8,958 bases of DNA from Blastococcus sp. (GTDB lineage: Bacteria; Actinomycetota; Actinomycetes; Mycobacteriales; Geodermatophilaceae), in the NCBI GenBank assembly GCA_025963345.1, contig JAOPUS010000145.1, positions 1 through 8,958 on the forward strand. Reading direction: 5' to 3'. The position numbers and the translations under genes are program-made. Positions within the stretch are counted from its first letter, which is position 1. Each line of letters begins with the position of its first letter. Below are positions 1 through 6,553 of this stretch, piece after piece. The notes below the pieces were generated by a model that saw only the letters and a program-made list of their open reading frames with translations, did not search any database and had not been told where the DNA came from.

Positions 1-697
1 CGCCCTTGACGAGCTCGACGATCAGCGTCGTGGTCATCGCACCCTCGACGGCCGTGCCGCAGGCCTCGCCCTCCCCCTGCCGGTAATGGCCGTCCCCGAC
101 GGAGAACAGCGCGCCCTCGACGTTGACCCCGAGGAAGCAGGTGGTGCCGGCCCGCATCTGCGGCGTGTCCATGTTGCCGCCGAAGCGCTCGGGCACCAGG
201 GAGCTGCGCACCTCCCCGCCCGGAGGAGCGACGCCGACGGTGCCGAGCATCGGCTCGACCGGGAGGTCGATCCGCAGGTCGCTGTGCTGCGCGGCGAAGG
301 TGACGGTGTTCCGGGCCCGGTCCAGCTCGTAGATCCAGGTGGTGTCCGGCAGCGGAACCTGCAGCATGGCGACACGGTCGGTACAGGTCAGCCCGCCGAA
401 GAACGGGATCGTGGCCGAGGCGCCCCAGTCCCGCGCGGGCTCCATCGCCACGAAGTGCAGCGCGAGGGTGGCCCCCGGCTCGGCGCCCTCGACGTAGAAC
501 GGCCCGGTCTGCGGGTTGACGAAGCGCAGGTCGACCTTCTCGCTCGACAGGTCCTTGACGGAGCGAAGTGCCCCGCAGAACGCGTCGTCGGACCACAGTC
601 GCATCGCCGTACCCGGCACGACCCGCCTCAGCGGGGCGACGCCGCCGAAGGTGAACGCGTACTGCTCGACGCTGGGTACGACCTCCACGACGTCCAT
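1..697 (-). CDS. Acetamidase/formamidase family protein (C-terminus outside window)
   Basis: Members of this family (FmdA/AmdA type) hydrolyse formamide, acetamide or related short amides to the acid and ammonia in the cytoplasm. The frame is open for 232 codons from ATG 697 to the left edge, so the C-terminus is missing. I expect roughly 60-90 more residues if this is the short (about 300 aa) form. Family signatures visible are VEGAEPGATL (69-78), MLGTVGVAP (150-158), FGGNMDTPQM (172-181) and the glycine-rich SVGDGHYRQGEGE (199-211), followed by CGTAVE (213-218). The last block is the hallmark of the family and carries conserved His and acidic residues. The start is the first ATG and lies 52 bp after the stop of the lactate dehydrogenase gene; only a weak purine run (TAGGGT) precedes it. 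Translation is probably by read-through from that gene. The substrate cannot be told from sequence. Confidence 0.9.
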   Translation of the reverse strand, partial: MDVVEVVPSVEQYAFTFGGVAPLRRVVPGTAMRLWSDDAFCGALRSVKDLSSEKVDLRFVNPQTGPFYVEGAEPGATLALHFVAMEPARDWGASATIPFFGGLTCTDRVAMLQVPLPDTTWIYELDRARNTVTFAAQHSDLRIDLPVEPMLGTVGVAPPGGEVRSSLVPERFGGNMDTPQMRAGTTCFLGVNVEGALFSVGDGHYRQGEGEACGTAVEGAMTTTLIVELVKG

Positions 698-749
698 GCC
701 GCACCCTAGGAACCCGCAGGTCGGAGGACAAGTCTTCCGGTGGCTCCGG

Positions 750-1964
750 TCAGGCCCGCAGCCGAACCCGCTCCGGCGTCAGCTCGGCCACCGAGGCGAC
801 GCCGAGCAGCTGCATCGTCCGAGTCACCTCCCGGGTCAGGATGTCGGCGGCCCGCTGCACGCCCCGCTCGCCCCCGGCCATGAGGCCGAAGAGATAGGCG
901 CGGCCGATCAGACAGGCGCGGGCCCCGAATGCCACCGCGGCGACGACGTCGGCACCGTCGAGGATGCCGCCGTCCAGGTACACCTCGGCCCGGTCCCCGA
1001 CGGCCGCCACGATCGCCGGCAGCTGCTCGAGCGACGTCGGGGAACGGTCGAGCTGGCGGCCGCCGTGGTTGGAGACGATCACGGCGTCGGCTCCGGCGTC
1101 GACCACGGCCCGCGCGTCGTCGACGTCCAGGATTCCCTTCACGATCAGCGCGCCCGGCCAGCTCGCGCGGAGCGTCCGGACGTCGGCCAGCACGGCGGCC
1201 GGTTCGAACACGCGGTCCACCAACTCGGCGACCGTGCCTCCCCAGGAGCGCAGCGACGCGAACTCCAGGGGCGGCGTCGTGAGCAGGTCCACCCACCAGC
1301 GAGGGTGCACGGCGGCATTGGCCATGGTCCGCAGGGTCAGCGCCGGCGGGATCGTGAACCCGTTGCGGACGTCACGCAGCCGCGGTCCGGCCACCGGGGT
1401 GTCCACGGTCAGCACCAGCGCCTCGTAGCCGGCGGCGAGGGCCCGCTCGACGAGGGCGGCGCTGGCGTCCCGGTCCCGCCAGAGGTACAGCTGGAACCAT
1501 CGCCGGGCCCCGGGGGCGGCGTCGGCCAGCGCCTCCACCGACGTCGTGCCCATGGTGGACAGCGCACAGGGGACACCGACGCGCTCGGCGACCCGTCCGA
1601 CCGCCGACTCACCCTCGGTGTGCATCAGACGGGTGAACCCGGTGGGTGCGAAGACCAGCGGAAGGGCCGCGGGGGCGCCGAGGAGCGTCGTCGCCGGGTC
1701 GACCGCGGAGACATCGCGCAGCACCCGGGGCCTGAACTCCACCCGCTCGAAAGCTTCCCGGGAGCGCCGGAGGCTGATCTCCGCCCCGGCGGCGCCGTCC
1801 GTGTAGTCGAAGACCGCGCGCGGCACCCGCCGGCGGGCGATCTCGCGGAGGTCACCGATGGTGGCCGCACGGGCCAGCCGCCGCGCGGTCGCGTCGCCGG
1901 GCGGACGGCGCGGCCGGACCACCTCACGCAGTTCCGACCAGCGCGGCAAGCGGCGCTCCACCAC
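750..1964 (-). CDS. lldD: FMN-dependent L-lactate / alpha-hydroxy-acid dehydrogenase, LldD2-like
   Basis: This is a 404-residue flavoenzyme of the FMN-dependent alpha-hydroxy-acid dehydrogenase family, a TIM barrel that oxidises L-lactate or a similar 2-hydroxy acid to the 2-keto acid. Electrons pass to quinone or oxygen. Visible landmarks are RAVFDYTDGAAG with Tyr54, APTGF (106-110), WFQLYLWRDRD (156-166), Lys276 in VKGI, SNHGGRQLD (298-306) with the catalytic His300 and substrate-binding Arg303, the FMN-phosphate loop DGGI (331-334) and IGRAYLFGLMAGG (353-365). From memory the whole sequence runs parallel to mycobacterial LldD2 (Rv1872c), including the N-terminal extension before the barrel and the shared APTGFTRLMHTEGE block. 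The start is GTG 1964, preceded by a strong GAGGAGGGAG Shine-Dalgarno 6 nt upstream. GTG 1961 is a possible alternative. It sits 61 bp after the S9 peptidase. Lactate is the likely substrate, but other hydroxy acids, or a mycofactocin-type MftD role, are not excluded; I see no mycofactocin genes here. Confidence 0.93.
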   Translation of the reverse strand: MVERRLPRWSELREVVRPRRPPGDATARRLARAATIGDLREIARRRVPRAVFDYTDGAAGAEISLRRSREAFERVEFRPRVLRDVSAVDPATTLLGAPAALPLVFAPTGFTRLMHTEGESAVGRVAERVGVPCALSTMGTTSVEALADAAPGARRWFQLYLWRDRDASAALVERALAAGYEALVLTVDTPVAGPRLRDVRNGFTIPPALTLRTMANAAVHPRWWVDLLTTPPLEFASLRSWGGTVAELVDRVFEPAAVLADVRTLRASWPGALIVKGILDVDDARAVVDAGADAVIVSNHGGRQLDRSPTSLEQLPAIVAAVGDRAEVYLDGGILDGADVVAAVAFGARACLIGRAYLFGLMAGGERGVQRAADILTREVTRTMQLLGVASVAELTPERVRLRA

Positions 1965-1970
1965 GCGGGG

Positions 1971-1980
1971 CTCCCTCCTC
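1971..1980 (-). promoter_or_regulatory. Strong ribosome binding site of the lldD-like gene
   Basis: GAGGAGGGAG on the minus strand ends 6 nt before GTG 1964. It is the best Shine-Dalgarno sequence among the three catabolic genes and fixes the GTG as the start. It overlaps the stop of a 3-codon reading frame (ATG 1990 to TGA 1979), which is probably chance. Confidence 0.8.
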
Positions 1981-2025
1981 AGGCGACCATCGCCACCCTG
2001 CCAGGAAGACCGGGCCGGCGGCGGG

Positions 2026-4098
2026 TCAGTCCACCCGGGTGGCGCGCACCGTCAGGGGTTCGGCGCCGCTCGGTTCGGCGTCGGGCACCGCGCCGTCGGA
2101 CATCGGCTCCGGCAGCGCCGCGGCAAGGTCCGCCGTCACGGAGCCGGAGTTCTGCGGGGTCGGCAGCCAGCGCGCCCACCACCGCAGGACGTGCTCCAGC
2201 CGCGCGAGCCGGTGGCGCGGCCGGCCCGAGCGGGACAGCTCATGGCCCTCCCCCGGGAACAGCAACAGCTCCGACGGGACGCCGCGACGCTTGAGCTCGA
2301 CGTAGAGACGGGCGCCCTGCTCCAGGGGGCAGCGCCAGTCCTCCTCGGCGTGGATGACCAGGGTCGGCGTGGTGATCGCCGCGGCGTTGGTCATGGCACT
2401 CTGCGCGGCCAGGCGCTCGGGGTCGGTGCCCAGGTACTGGTCGGGGAAGCTCCCGCCGATGTCGGAGGACCCCACGAAGCTCACCGGGTCGATGAACGCC
2501 CGCTCGCTGATGGCGGCCGTGAACCGCGAGCTGCGGCCGATGAGGAACGCGGTCAGGTAGCCGCCGTAGGAGCCGCCCATGACCCCGACCCGGTCGGCGT
2601 CGAGCCGCGGATCGGTCAGCGCCGTGTCCAGGAAGGCCAGCACATCGGCGGCGTCGAGCTCCCCGAATCCGCCCTTGATCGCCCGCCCGTGCGCCTCGCC
2701 GTAGCCCGAGGACCCACGCGGGTTGCACTGCACCACGGCGTAGCCGGCCGAGACGTAGGCCTGGGTCTCGTCGAACAGGGTCCAGCCGTACTGCGCGAAC
2801 GGGCCGCCGTGGATCGCCAGCAGGACCGGGTACGGGCCGGGTCCGGGCGGGGTCGTGACCCAGCCGTGCACCGGATACCCGTCCGGAGCGGTCGCCGTCC
2901 GCTCACGCATCCGGTGCACGCGGCCGGTCTCCCCCAGCCGGCGTCCGAAGGCGGTCAGGAGCCGCCGGCGCCCCGGCGTGATCGCGATCAGTTCGCCGGC
3001 GGACCGGTCGTGCGCGACGACGGCGACCACGACGCCCCCACCGGCCGCGAACCCGCGCACGGTGAACGACCCGTCGACCAGGACCTCGGGCGTGCCTCCG
3101 TCGGCCGGCACCCGCAGCAGTTCCACCGCGCCCGCGCGCTGCACGCCGACCAGCACACCGCCGTCGACCACGACCGTCGCGGGGGTCTCGTCACCGCGAT
3201 GGTGCTGGGCCGGATCCAGCAGCGGCGCCAGCGGACCTCCCGCGGCGTCCACTCGGCACGGCACGGCCTGCCGCGCGACGAAGTCCAGCCCTTCCGCCCC
3301 GAGGTCCGGGACGGCGGTGACGTACAGCGTCGCGCCCGTCGGGTCGTAGGCGGGCAGCGCGCAGTCGCCCCGGGACTCGGTGATTCGCCGCAGGCCGGAG
3401 CCGTCGGGCCGGATGGCGTACACGTCCCGGACCAGATCGACGTCGGCCCGGGGGTGCCGTGCGGAGACGAAGGCGAGCTCACCGCCGTCGGGACGCCAGG
3501 TGACGTCCACGGAGTCGGCAGTCCCCGTGGTCACCTGGGCCGGCTCCCGCGGCGGGGCGGTGTCGTCGTCGAAGTCGGCGGGGAGATCGAGCACGAAGAC
3601 CTGGCTGGGCCGGTCGCCCAGGAAGCCCACGGCGTCCCGGCGGTACTTCAGCGTGGTGATCAACCGCGGCGGCTCGGCACCCGGTCCGACACCGTCGACC
3701 GTGCCGTAGCGGCCGTGCTCTGGGACCCGGGCGACGTACGCCAGTCGCCGGGAGTCCGGCGCCCAGACGGGCGCGCCGGCCCCCAGGTGGTGGTCGGTGA
3801 GCCGCCGGGGCGCCCCCCCGGCGGTCGGCAGCAGCCAGAGCTGCGGACGCTCACCCGGCTCGGCGCTGAGATAGGCCAGCCAGCGGCCGTCCGGGGAGAA
3901 CGCGGGCACGCTGTCCAGATGGCCGGAGGTCAGCGGCCGCGCAGCCGCCGACCCATCGGTGGGCACCGCCCACAGCTGACTGCGGTACTCGTCGGCCTCG
4001 AGATCGGGACGGGCGACGGCGACGACCGCCATCCGCCCGTCCGGGGACACGGCCGGGACACCGGGGATGCGCAGGAGCGCGAGGTCGTTCGGCCGCAT
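2026..4098 (-). CDS. S9 family prolyl-oligopeptidase-type serine peptidase
   Basis: This is a 690-residue cytoplasmic serine peptidase of the acylaminoacyl-peptidase/DPP branch of family S9, expected to cleave short peptides. There is no signal peptide or membrane segment. The N-terminal half is a WD40-like beta-propeller with PD40 repeats: SPDGRMAVV (from 18), SPDGRWLAYLS (from 68), APDSRRLAYVA (from 113), RPDGGELAFVS (from 202) and a weaker DPTGATLYVT (from 252). The C-terminal alpha/beta-hydrolase domain (about 395-648) has the oxyanion-side HGGP (430-433), NPRGSSGYG (459-467), nucleophile Ser510 in GGSYGG, Asp587 in EEDWRCP and His619 in GEGHE, so the triad is complete. A 42-residue Pro/Ala/Glu-rich tail follows. 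I take ATG 4098 as the start because homology begins at MRPNDLALL. The frame stays open to 4314, but that part would overlap the upstream TerC gene and is a meaningless Arg/Pro-rich stretch. GTG 4104 is an alternative, and neither start has a good Shine-Dalgarno. It begins 31 bp after the terC stop, which suggests read-through. Confidence 0.93.
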   Translation of the reverse strand: MRPNDLALLRIPGVPAVSPDGRMAVVAVARPDLEADEYRSQLWAVPTDGSAAARPLTSGHLDSVPAFSPDGRWLAYLSAEPGERPQLWLLPTAGGAPRRLTDHHLGAGAPVWAPDSRRLAYVARVPEHGRYGTVDGVGPGAEPPRLITTLKYRRDAVGFLGDRPSQVFVLDLPADFDDDTAPPREPAQVTTGTADSVDVTWRPDGGELAFVSARHPRADVDLVRDVYAIRPDGSGLRRITESRGDCALPAYDPTGATLYVTAVPDLGAEGLDFVARQAVPCRVDAAGGPLAPLLDPAQHHRGDETPATVVVDGGVLVGVQRAGAVELLRVPADGGTPEVLVDGSFTVRGFAAGGGVVVAVVAHDRSAGELIAITPGRRRLLTAFGRRLGETGRVHRMRERTATAPDGYPVHGWVTTPPGPGPYPVLLAIHGGPFAQYGWTLFDETQAYVSAGYAVVQCNPRGSSGYGEAHGRAIKGGFGELDAADVLAFLDTALTDPRLDADRVGVMGGSYGGYLTAFLIGRSSRFTAAISERAFIDPVSFVGSSDIGGSFPDQYLGTDPERLAAQSAMTNAAAITTPTLVIHAEEDWRCPLEQGARLYVELKRRGVPSELLLFPGEGHELSRSGRPRHRLARLEHVLRWWARWLPTPQNSGSVTADLAAALPEPMSDGAVPDAEPSGAEPLTVRATRVD

Positions 4099-4129
4099 GA
4101 CCACCGACGCTAGCCGAGGCCGACGTGGG

Positions 4130-5224
4130 TCAGCGCCGGGTGCGGTCCTCGTCGGACTCCGCGGCCAGCCGTGACTCGACCTCCGCCGACGCCGCCGGGC
4201 CGCTGGCGGTACCCGCCGCGGCGGTGTCCTGGGCGACGGCCGGCTCCTCGGCGGCCGGCAACTGGCCGCGGGTCTTGAGCAGGCTGGCCACCGTGGCAAC
4301 AACCAGGACGCCAAGAATCACCGTCAGCGACAGCCAGGTGGGGATCGCCGGGACGCTCTCGAGCGGCTCGCGGTGGCCCATGAACGGGTACTGGTTCTCG
4401 TGGACGGCCTCGAGGACCAGCTTCACGCCGATGAAGGCGAGGATGACCGCCAGCCCCATCGAGAGGTACACCAGCCGCTTGAGCAGACCGCCGAGCAGGA
4501 AGTACAGCTGACGCAGGCCCATGAGCGCGAAGACGTTCGCGGTGAAGACGATGAACGGCTCGCGGGTGAGGCCGAAGATCGCCGGGATGCTGTCGAGCGC
4601 GAAGAGCAGGTCCGTCGTCCCCAGGGCGAGGAAGACGATGATCATCGGCGTCCAGAGCTTCTTGCCGCCCTCCGTGACCCGGATCTTGGCGCCCTGGAAG
4701 TCCTGCGTCATCGGCAGGACCTTGCGCATCCGCCGGATGAAGGCGTTCTCCTCGTAGTCCTCGTCCTCGCCGCGGTGCCGCACCAGGTTGATCGCGGTGT
4801 ACACGAGGAATGCACCGAAGATGTAGAAGACCCAGACGAAGCGCTCGATCACCGCGGCGCCCGCCAGGATGAACAGGCCACGCAGCACCAGGGCGATGAT
4901 GATGCCGACCATCAGGGCCTCCTGCTGCAGGTGCCGAGGCACCCGGAAGCGGGCCATGATGATCACGAAGACGAAGAGGTTGTCGACCGAGAGCGAGTAC
5001 TCGGTGAGCCAGCCCGCATAGAACTGGGTCGCGAACGTTCCGTTCGTGAAGGCGAGCAGCAGCAGCCCGAAGATCAGGGCCAGCGTCACGTAGAAGCCGA
5101 CCCACAGACTCGCCTCCTTCACGGAGGGCTCGTGCGGGCGGCGGGCGACGATGGCGAGGTCGGCGATCAGCAGGACGGTGAGCCCCACGAACGTTGCGAT
5201 CTCGAACCAGACGGGGAGCTCCAC
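4130..5224 (-). CDS. TerC family integral membrane protein, second paralog (probable Mn2+ transport)
   Basis: A 364-residue polytopic membrane protein of the TerC family. Characterised relatives (E. coli Alx, Bacillus YkoY/YceF) export manganese or supply it to exported enzymes; older members were named for tellurite resistance. About nine hydrophobic segments are visible, roughly at 5-27, 38-60, 79-92, 105-127, 129-148, 191-210, 223-246, 252-272 and 296-316. The family motifs are intact: EYSLSVDN (75-82) with Asp81 and Asn82, and LDSIPAIFG (210-218) with Asp211. A charged loop (150-190) separates the two halves. The last 47 residues are an Ala/Glu/Asp-rich soluble tail not shared with the first paralog. 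The start is GTG 5224, with AAGGTGA 6 nt upstream. It lies 117 bp after the first terC, behind a strong hairpin, and has no riboswitch of its own. Metal specificity is inferred from the family and from the neighbouring Mn riboswitch. Confidence 0.93.
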   Translation of the reverse strand: MELPVWFEIATFVGLTVLLIADLAIVARRPHEPSVKEASLWVGFYVTLALIFGLLLLAFTNGTFATQFYAGWLTEYSLSVDNLFVFVIIMARFRVPRHLQQEALMVGIIIALVLRGLFILAGAAVIERFVWVFYIFGAFLVYTAINLVRHRGEDEDYEENAFIRRMRKVLPMTQDFQGAKIRVTEGGKKLWTPMIIVFLALGTTDLLFALDSIPAIFGLTREPFIVFTANVFALMGLRQLYFLLGGLLKRLVYLSMGLAVILAFIGVKLVLEAVHENQYPFMGHREPLESVPAIPTWLSLTVILGVLVVATVASLLKTRGQLPAAEEPAVAQDTAAAGTASGPAASAEVESRLAAESDEDRTRR

Positions 5225-5230
5225 GGGTTC

Positions 5231-5237
5231 TCACCTT
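5231..5237 (-). promoter_or_regulatory. Ribosome binding site of the second terC
   Basis: AAGGTGA on the minus strand lies 6 nt before GTG 5224 and supports that GTG as the start; the protein begins MELPVWFEIA, directly leading into the first membrane segment. Confidence 0.65.
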
Positions 5238-5289
5238 ACGGGCGGTCAGCGCAGCCACTTGCAGCTGCAGAGGGTGTGGTCAGTTGGGT

Positions 5290-5328
5290 CCGTCACGGCG
5301 CCGCGATGGGCGCGCGGCACCGTGACGG
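5290..5328 (-). terminator. Long GC-rich hairpin between the two terC genes (candidate terminator or attenuator)
   Basis: Two 16-nt arms (5313-5328 and 5290-5305) are complementary over their full length, with one G-U pair in the minus-strand RNA. They enclose a 7-nt loop (CGCCCAU). The hairpin starts 13 nt downstream of the first terC stop. No U-tract follows (the RNA continues ACCCAACUGACC). It could be an actinobacterial U-less terminator, a partial attenuator that lowers expression of the second terC, or a 3'-end stabiliser. The structure is seen directly; its function is inferred. Confidence 0.55.
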
Positions 5329-5341
5329 TCGTGCGGAGGCC

Positions 5342-6355
5342 TCAGGTCACGGGCGTCGTGCCGCCGGTCGCCGGCCGGTCGGCCCGGTCCCGCCGGTTCT
5401 TGGCCAGGCTCGCCACGGTCGTCACCACGAGCGTCACCAGGATGACCGCCAGGGAGAGCCAGGTCGGGATCTCCGGGATCAGCGTGATGTGCTCGCCGCC
5501 GTTGATGAACGGCAGCTCGTTGGTGTGCAGAGCGTGGATGACCAGCTTGGCGCCGATGAACCCTAGGATGACCGCCAGGCCGTAGGCGAGGTAGACCAGC
5601 CGGTCGAGCAACCCGTCGATCAGGAAGAACAGCTGGCGCAGGCCGAGCAGCGAGAACGCGTTCGCGGCGAAGACCAGGTAGGTCTCCTGGGTCAGGCCGA
5701 AGATGGCCGGGATCGAGTCGACGGCGAAGATGACGTCCGCGGTGCCGATCGCGATCAGCGCGATGGCCAACGGGGTGATGAACCGCTTCCCGTCGACCTT
5801 CACGATCATCCGGTCGGAGTGGTACTCCTCCGTCGTCGGCAGGATCCTCCGCGCGAACCGGAGGACGGCGTTCTCCTTGTAGTCCTCGTCGCCGCTGTGC
5901 CCGCCGCTGCGCGCCTGCACCCACGCCGTGTAGATGAGGATCGCGCCGAACAGGTAGAACACCCAACTGAAGTTCTCGATCGCCGCGGCGCCGACGACGA
6001 TGAACACCGTCCGCAGCACGAGCGCGAACGTGATGCCGAAGAGCAACACCTTCTGCTGCAGTTCCCGCGGCACGCCGAACCCGGCCATGATCAGCACGAA
6101 GACGAAGAGATTGTCGATCGACAGGCTCTTCTCGGTGATGTAGCCGGCGAAGTACTCCCCGCCGAACTGCGGCCCGTAGAACCAGAAGATCAGCAATCCG
6201 AAGACCACCGCGATGCCGACGTAGACCGCCGACCAGATGGTGGATTCACGCAGGGACGGCGCGTGCGGCGTGCGCACGTGGCCGACGAAATCGAAGATCA
6301 GCATCCCGACGATCGCAGCGATCGTGAGAGCCCACACCCAGAACGGGACGTCCAC
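5342..6355 (-). CDS. TerC family integral membrane protein, first paralog, under a Mn2+ riboswitch
   Basis: A 337-residue TerC-family membrane protein, probably exporting Mn2+ or handling it at the membrane. About nine hydrophobic segments are visible (roughly 4-25, 40-60, 79-92, 106-127, 129-146, 193-212, 225-246, 252-272 and 298-318). Family motifs are EKSLSIDN (75-82) with Asp81 and Asn82, and VDSIPAIFG (212-220) with Asp213. It aligns almost without gaps to the neighbouring TerC, so the pair is a tandem duplication, but it has only a short C-terminal tail. I place the start at GTG 6355 because a consensus GGAGGT lies 7 nt upstream and hydrophobic TerC homology begins at once (VDVPFWVWAL). 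The frame stays open to ATG 6436, but those 27 extra codons fall inside the riboswitch aptamer and expression platform and do not look like protein. Translation is predicted to rise with Mn2+. Confidence 0.94.
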   Translation of the reverse strand: MDVPFWVWALTIAAIVGMLIFDFVGHVRTPHAPSLRESTIWSAVYVGIAVVFGLLIFWFYGPQFGGEYFAGYITEKSLSIDNLFVFVLIMAGFGVPRELQQKVLLFGITFALVLRTVFIVVGAAAIENFSWVFYLFGAILIYTAWVQARSGGHSGDEDYKENAVLRFARRILPTTEEYHSDRMIVKVDGKRFITPLAIALIAIGTADVIFAVDSIPAIFGLTQETYLVFAANAFSLLGLRQLFFLIDGLLDRLVYLAYGLAVILGFIGAKLVIHALHTNELPFINGGEHITLIPEIPTWLSLAVILVTLVVTTVASLAKNRRDRADRPATGGTTPVT

Positions 6356-6362
6356 AGCCCAT

Positions 6363-6368
6363 ACCTCC
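6363..6368 (-). promoter_or_regulatory. Shine-Dalgarno of the first terC, target of riboswitch sequestration
   Basis: GGAGGT on the minus strand lies 7 nt before GTG 6355, a near-ideal site that decides the start codon. Together with the two preceding C residues (CCGGAGGT, 6363-6370) it is perfectly complementary to ACCTCCGG at 6390-6397, part of which is the 3' strand of aptamer helix P1. Confidence 0.85.
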
Positions 6369-6397
6369 GGCAACTGGCAGCTGTCAGTACCGGAGGT
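6363..6397 (-). promoter_or_regulatory. SD-sequestering hairpin, expression platform of the Mn2+ riboswitch
   Basis: ACCUCCGG (6397 to 6390) and CCGGAGGU (6370 to 6363) form a perfect 8-bp outer stem; ACUG/CAGU (6388-6385 with 6376-6373) adds an inner 4-bp stem around an 8-nt loop. The outer stem buries the whole Shine-Dalgarno. Its 5' arm contains CCUCC (6396-6392), which the aptamer needs to pair with GGAGG (6492-6488) to close P1, so the two folds exclude each other. This is the layout of a translational ON switch. The pairing is seen in the sequence; the mechanism is inference. Confidence 0.75.
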
Positions 6398-6493
6398 CTC
6401 TCCCGCCGCAGGCTGTTCACCTGCGACCGGCAGCACCGGAGGTCATGGGACCTCGTGATGACGACACTGCCGCGGCCGGGATACTCCCCTCCA
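6391..6493 (-). ncRNA. yybP-ykoY family manganese riboswitch aptamer
   Basis: The minus-strand RNA carries the conserved core of the yybP-ykoY class, which binds Mn2+ and commonly precedes terC-type and other Mn exporter genes. P1 is GGAGG (6492-6488) with CCUCC (6396-6392). The conserved GGAGUA (6487-6482) follows immediately. P2 is CCCG/CGGG (6480-6477 with 6405-6402). The long arm is CGGCAG/CUGCCG (6472-6467 with 6433-6428), then the conserved asymmetric internal loop with GUCGUCA (6465-6459) opposite CGGUG (6438-6434), then the hairpin GAGGUC-CCAU-GACCUC (6454-6439). A third hairpin CGCAGG/CCUGCG (6425-6420 with 6412-6407) completes the four-way junction, and GAGA (6400-6397) leads back to P1. 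Order and motifs match my memory of the Lactococcus lactis aptamer. A covariance-model scan was not run. The gene behind it is a TerC protein, the expected target. Confidence 0.88.
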
Positions 6494-6553
6494 CATCGAA
6501 CCCGAGGACACACAGCCAGCTTCGCCTGCGCCACGTCATGGGTTCGCGGGACA

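Noticed and set aside
1979..1990. Three-codon reading frame (ATG GTC GCC TGA) overlapping the Shine-Dalgarno of the lldD-like gene
   Set aside because: Too short to support as a leader peptide; chance occurrence is likely and no attenuator structure is visible.
516..4113. Very long plus-strand open frames (516-2294 and 1858-4113)
   Set aside because: They run antisense to well-recognised genes, consist of low-complexity Arg/Gly/Pro/His-rich text and match no family. They arise from high-GC codon bias on the other strand.
4099..4314. N-terminal extension of the S9 peptidase to 4314
   Set aside because: The 72 extra residues overlap the terC 3' end in another frame and are Arg/Pro-rich nonsense; family homology starts at MRPNDLALL (ATG 4098).
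5225..5289. Second Mn2+ riboswitch upstream of the second terC
   Set aside because: No GGGGAGUA core or GUCGUCA-type internal loop is present; only a small TGCAGCTGCA palindrome (5260-5269) is seen, without further support.
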